This document shows, in pieces, positions 60,797 through 64,000 of a stretch of DNA of 64,000 nt (position 1 is the first letter of the stretch; the number at the start of each line of letters is the position of its first letter). Made by a program: the position numbers and the translations under genes. This DNA is from Aurantibrevibacter litoralis (GTDB taxonomy: Bacteria > Bacteroidota > Bacteroidia > Flavobacteriales > Flavobacteriaceae), in NCBI RefSeq assembly GCF_034651555.1, contig NZ_JAYEEQ010000019.1, forward strand, positions 7,659-71,658. Reading direction: 5' to 3'. The notes under the pieces were generated by a model that worked only from the letters and a program-made list of their open reading frames with translations, did not search any database and was not told the origin of the DNA.

Positions 60797-63700
60797 ATGA
60801 AACCATCAACAGATAACGGCACCACAAGGCGAGAGTTTATTGAGCAAATGTCTTTACTAGGATTAGCATCTATGTTGCCGTTGTCTTTTTTTAGCTGCGG
60901 AAACGATGCTGCGGACATTGACTATCAAGGCTCCGGTCTGGCACCCTACAAAGTCTGGGAAGAAATGTTAATGGCTTTAGAAACCAGTCCGGACCATCTT
61001 GAAGGGAGAATGAAAAAATTAATTGCAGAAGGAGACCCAAAAGCAATGTTTCACTTTGTGCGCGATGAAATTTATTTGATGCCTACTTCTCAAAATTCTT
61101 TAAATAAAATGGGAGAGTTAATGAAATATGGCATCAAAGGAGTCCTACGATACGGCTTTGCCACTCCTAGAGAAAAAGCCGAACTTTTAAACAAAATGTA
61201 CAACGATGCAGGAATTAACTCAAGAGTTATTTATGAAAGAACCAACATTCAAGTTGACGAAGTGCCTGCCTTTTTCTTTAGACCTATAGATAGAAGCTTT
61301 GCCCCAAAAATCAGCAAAAAAACATTCAAACGTTGGGAAGCTGAAATGAATTATAAACAATCAGAAAACAGCGCTGCTAAAAATGTTGATCAGGATATAG
61401 CACAAAGTATTGCCTTGGCTAATGAACTATGGGATGAATTGCCCAATAAAGATCAAATAAATCCTCATAAGTTCGATTTTCGTTGGGACAATTACAGCAC
61501 GCCAACGGTAGAATTTACCTATCAAGAACAAACAATGTACGCCCACCTTTTTGACCCCAAAGTAAATTTTGGCGCATTGAAAAACGATAATGGAGGCAGT
61601 ATAAAAGAAGCCGATGAGACAGTATTTGATGACCAAAAAATCAAAATTAGCTTAAACTTTACAGATGGAATTGATTTAAGGGAAGAAAAAGAACTCGTAT
61701 CGGGCGAATGGTTGGCCTACGAGCTTGTAGGCAATCAAATTGTTGTTAATTTTTTACACGGTTTAAGTCTGCAAGAACAAACATATACCAATATAGGAAA
61801 TTTAAGAGTTTTTACTCCTGCGCTATCGTTTCAATCCTTTGATATGAATGCAGAAGAAATGGATAAAAAATCATTTCTAGGCAATCCAATAACCTTAGAG
61901 GGTAGAACCATAGACCTTTCTGAAAATTCCGCTCAAATAGGCAACCACCCGTTGTTAATAAATGCAGACAAAGATCTGCAAAAAAGTGTAGAGAAAATTG
62001 AAATAAAAGCCGTTCCAAACACATACCCTTTGGTAAAACTGGAAGTAAAACCATTGAATAATCAGGGCGAATTTGTTGAAGGGCTTTCGGCAGCAGATTT
62101 TGCAATTAATGACAATGACAACCCCATTGCCGCACTAATGGAACGAAACGAACGAGCGCCAAGAATTCTCATTCTTTATGATGGTTCTTTGAGTATGCCG
62201 GATGAATATTACGGCGAAAATATGGACCTTTTTATTTCACAACTTGAAAATTCCATTAAAGAAAATTACAAAGGAGCCATCATTACAAAATGGCAAACAC
62301 CTTCTGAATTATTTACCTGGCTATTAAAAGCATCACAAACCGATAACGACCTGATTATTTATGCCACCGATGGTGATAATAATGATGCATTTGATGATAG
62401 AAATATCAACTTTTATAAAAGCGGGCCACCGGCACTCGTGCTCAATGTGTATAATTCAGATCAAAAACACCGTACCGAGTCATTCACAAAAATGGCAGAA
62501 GCAACCAATGGAGCGGTTTTTAATGCAAAAGACCAATCTCTGGTTATTGAAAGTATTGTAGAGTTTATCGATTCTATTGAAATTCCCCCCTATGTTTTTA
62601 CCTATTATGTAACCGACAAAGAAGCAGACCATACAGCAAAAATTAGTGTAGATGCGCAAAGAGTAGCAGCCTCCGCCAACTATGAATTTATCAGTTTTCC
62701 TGAAAACGGAATGGCACTTGGGCAAAACATAGCCGGTTTATACTTAAATATAAAAGTAGATAACAAAGAAATAAATCGAATATACGCCGGGTGGGATCCC
62801 ATTATAAATAGTAATAGAACACCAACAATTACCGATTTTTTAGATGTAAAATGCCATTTATTGGGCAGTGCCATTCTTAGTTTTGAAGGTGAAGGGCCTA
62901 CTTTTTCAAATGCACTTTCAGATGTGTTAAAGTACAGATTAAGCACAAGAGAATGGGGCGAAGCAGTTATGAATAATGAGATTAAAAAAGCAAGAGAAGC
63001 AATAGAAAAAGGGAGTTTTACCAGTACCGATGCTTTTTTACCCTTAATGGCACCCCTTAGCAACCAAGTAACAGCGCATTCATTCACTTTCTCTTCGGGA
63101 TTAAGAGTAGGTATTATAAAAAATAAAATAGGCCTAGACGGCAGAACTACAGAAACAAATTTTGATTTTGTACCCACTTCAAATTATGTAACATTTTCAA
63201 AAAATGAAGAAGATAATTTTAAAATTAACCTCATCAAAACGGCACAACTAGCCATTAGAGAAAAAGAAATATTCCAACAAAGCACCTTTCATTTATTAAA
63301 AGGTAAAAATAAAGTTGAGAGAGCAACGGTTGTTAATGAAGAGTGGTTTGTAGAGTTGTATCAAAAAGGTGATGATGCCCTTTTTTGGCGAGAAACTATT
63401 TACAGACACGACGGCAGCTATAAAATAATTGATGCCGCTGCACAAACCAAAGCTTTTTGGCATATCAACTCCAAAACCGGAGAACTTTACGGCATATTGC
63501 CCAACGGAACCGGCGGCGGTACCAATAGCATAGAGCAACAACTTAAAGAACTCAATCGGGTTATAGATTTATATATGCTTTTATTTACAGGAATGGGAGT
63601 AGCCAGCACACCCATTGGCATTGTTGCAACTTACGGAAAAACCCTTGTAAAATTATATGCTATTGTCACAGAAGTGCTCATTATTATGGATCCTACGGGT

Positions 63701-63862
63701 ATGGATGACAAAATAAGCGAAGCAATGAAAGAACTTGCCTGTAACATTCACAAAGAAATAATGTTTTTTTCATTAGGAAAAGTGGGAGAAGTTATGGGCG
63801 GATTCGACTTGTTAATTTCGTTGATGGGCGGCGATGGGTTGCCGGGAACAGGTTGTAGTTAA
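60797..63862 (+). CDS. Tat-exported lipoprotein with transglutaminase-like and VWA domains
   Basis: 1021 residues. A twin-arginine signal (TTRREFIEQMSLLGLASM) ends with a lipobox-like LSFFSC. Next, YGFATPREKAELLNKMYNDAG resembles a transglutaminase core with the catalytic Cys absent (about residues 110-160). A von Willebrand A domain follows at about 445-610, with MIDAS residues D462 in YDGSLSMP and IYATDGDNND. The C-terminal 400 residues are beta-rich, ending with hydrophobic LYMLLFTGMGVASTPIGIV and a Gly-rich tail. Function unknown; the pair of lipoproteins upstream is probably part of the same unit. Confidence 0.7.
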   Translation: MKPSTDNGTTRREFIEQMSLLGLASMLPLSFFSCGNDAADIDYQGSGLAPYKVWEEMLMALETSPDHLEGRMKKLIAEGDPKAMFHFVRDEIYLMPTSQNSLNKMGELMKYGIKGVLRYGFATPREKAELLNKMYNDAGINSRVIYERTNIQVDEVPAFFFRPIDRSFAPKISKKTFKRWEAEMNYKQSENSAAKNVDQDIAQSIALANELWDELPNKDQINPHKFDFRWDNYSTPTVEFTYQEQTMYAHLFDPKVNFGALKNDNGGSIKEADETVFDDQKIKISLNFTDGIDLREEKELVSGEWLAYELVGNQIVVNFLHGLSLQEQTYTNIGNLRVFTPALSFQSFDMNAEEMDKKSFLGNPITLEGRTIDLSENSAQIGNHPLLINADKDLQKSVEKIEIKAVPNTYPLVKLEVKPLNNQGEFVEGLSAADFAINDNDNPIAALMERNERAPRILILYDGSLSMPDEYYGENMDLFISQLENSIKENYKGAIITKWQTPSELFTWLLKASQTDNDLIIYATDGDNNDAFDDRNINFYKSGPPALVLNVYNSDQKHRTESFTKMAEATNGAVFNAKDQSLVIESIVEFIDSIEIPPYVFTYYVTDKEADHTAKISVDAQRVAASANYEFISFPENGMALGQNIAGLYLNIKVDNKEINRIYAGWDPIINSNRTPTITDFLDVKCHLLGSAILSFEGEGPTFSNALSDVLKYRLSTREWGEAVMNNEIKKAREAIEKGSFTSTDAFLPLMAPLSNQVTAHSFTFSSGLRVGIIKNKIGLDGRTTETNFDFVPTSNYVTFSKNEEDNFKINLIKTAQLAIREKEIFQQSTFHLLKGKNKVERATVVNEEWFVELYQKGDDALFWRETIYRHDGSYKIIDAAAQTKAFWHINSKTGELYGILPNGTGGGTNSIEQQLKELNRVIDLYMLLFTGMGVASTPIGIVATYGKTLVKLYAIVTEVLIIMDPTGMDDKISEAMKELACNIHKEIMFFSLGKVGEVMGGFDLLISLMGGDGLPGTGCS

Positions 63863-63951
63863 AAGGAATGAATAAATGCTAGAAATATAAAATAAATAGT
63901 AACAAATGAAAACAAACACATTATGCAAACAACGGACATAGTATACCACTT

Positions 63952-64000
63952 TGGCCGGGATAAAGTGAGCATAGCTCGCCGGATGAAAGTGAACCACCTA
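63952..64000 (+). mobile_element. probable end of an IS21-type insertion sequence (cut by window edge)
   Basis: TGGCCGGGATAAAGTGAG (63952-63969) and TCGCCGGATGAAAGTGAA (63976-63993) are direct repeats 24 bases apart. IS21-type elements carry several ~20-bp terminal repeats of this kind, bound by the transposase. No transposase gene is in view, so the call depends on the sequence beyond the window. Confidence 0.35.

Overview
The window is a piece of a Bacteroidota chromosome, most likely from the family Flavobacteriaceae. The evidence is type IX secretion sorting domains, a TonB-dependent receptor, a hybrid two-component system, family-typical domains (DUF4296, DUF4271, DUF3098, DUF3127), promoters of the TAnnTTTG type and a lack of Shine-Dalgarno sequences. 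No tRNA, rRNA or CRISPR array was found. The genus cannot be fixed from sequence reading alone.

Layout. 1-6.4 kb: end of a TonB-dependent receptor, two tiny T9SS-sorted proteins, a LuxE-like acyl-protein synthetase, a YHS protein, tyrS and an epimerase. 6.7-13.6 kb: an AT-rich island with a double-glycine-leader peptide gene and a tight operon of two membrane proteins, an ABC ATPase, a small unknown protein, a GT2 glycosyltransferase, a membrane protein, a thioredoxin-like protein and a C39-peptidase ABC exporter. The gene set resembles a glycocin/bacteriocin cluster and is the best candidate for an undescribed system here. 13.7-24.8 kb: ordinary housekeeping genes (DUF4296, dihydroorotase, polyprenol-phosphate mannosyltransferase, GT39, DUF4271, HemD-like, PEP carboxykinase, saccharopine dehydrogenase plus an Lrp regulator, Zn peptidase, SemiSWEET).

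24.8-32.2 kb: leuS, whose reading frame has been invaded by a complete DUF559 nuclease-like domain between inverted palindromes and by three further small palindromes; then ftsX, DUF3098, uppP, truB and a TonB-like gene. 32.3-40.2 kb: two 219-bp copies of a structured dispersed repeat bracket a peroxiredoxin-like gene, a 3-methyladenine glycosylase and a TetR-ABC-HlyD-TolC export operon. The ABC protein of that operon has lost nearly all ATPase motifs. 40.2-51.3 kb: core genes (aat, DUF3127, flavin reductase, a histidine kinase, HIT, greA, a PD40 propeller, an M28 peptidase, dusB, a LolE-like permease, rbfA, methylmalonyl-CoA epimerase).

51.4-64 kb: an accessory stretch of secreted proteins and lipoproteins around a 1336-residue hybrid two-component regulator. 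It is followed by four helically phased TGTTACA sites, then a Tat-signal von Willebrand A protein with two lipoproteins upstream. The window ends in repeats that resemble the tip of an IS21-type element.

Functional assignments rest on motifs recognised by eye. Start codons were moved from the longest frame where signal peptides, promoters or family ends pointed to an internal ATG.
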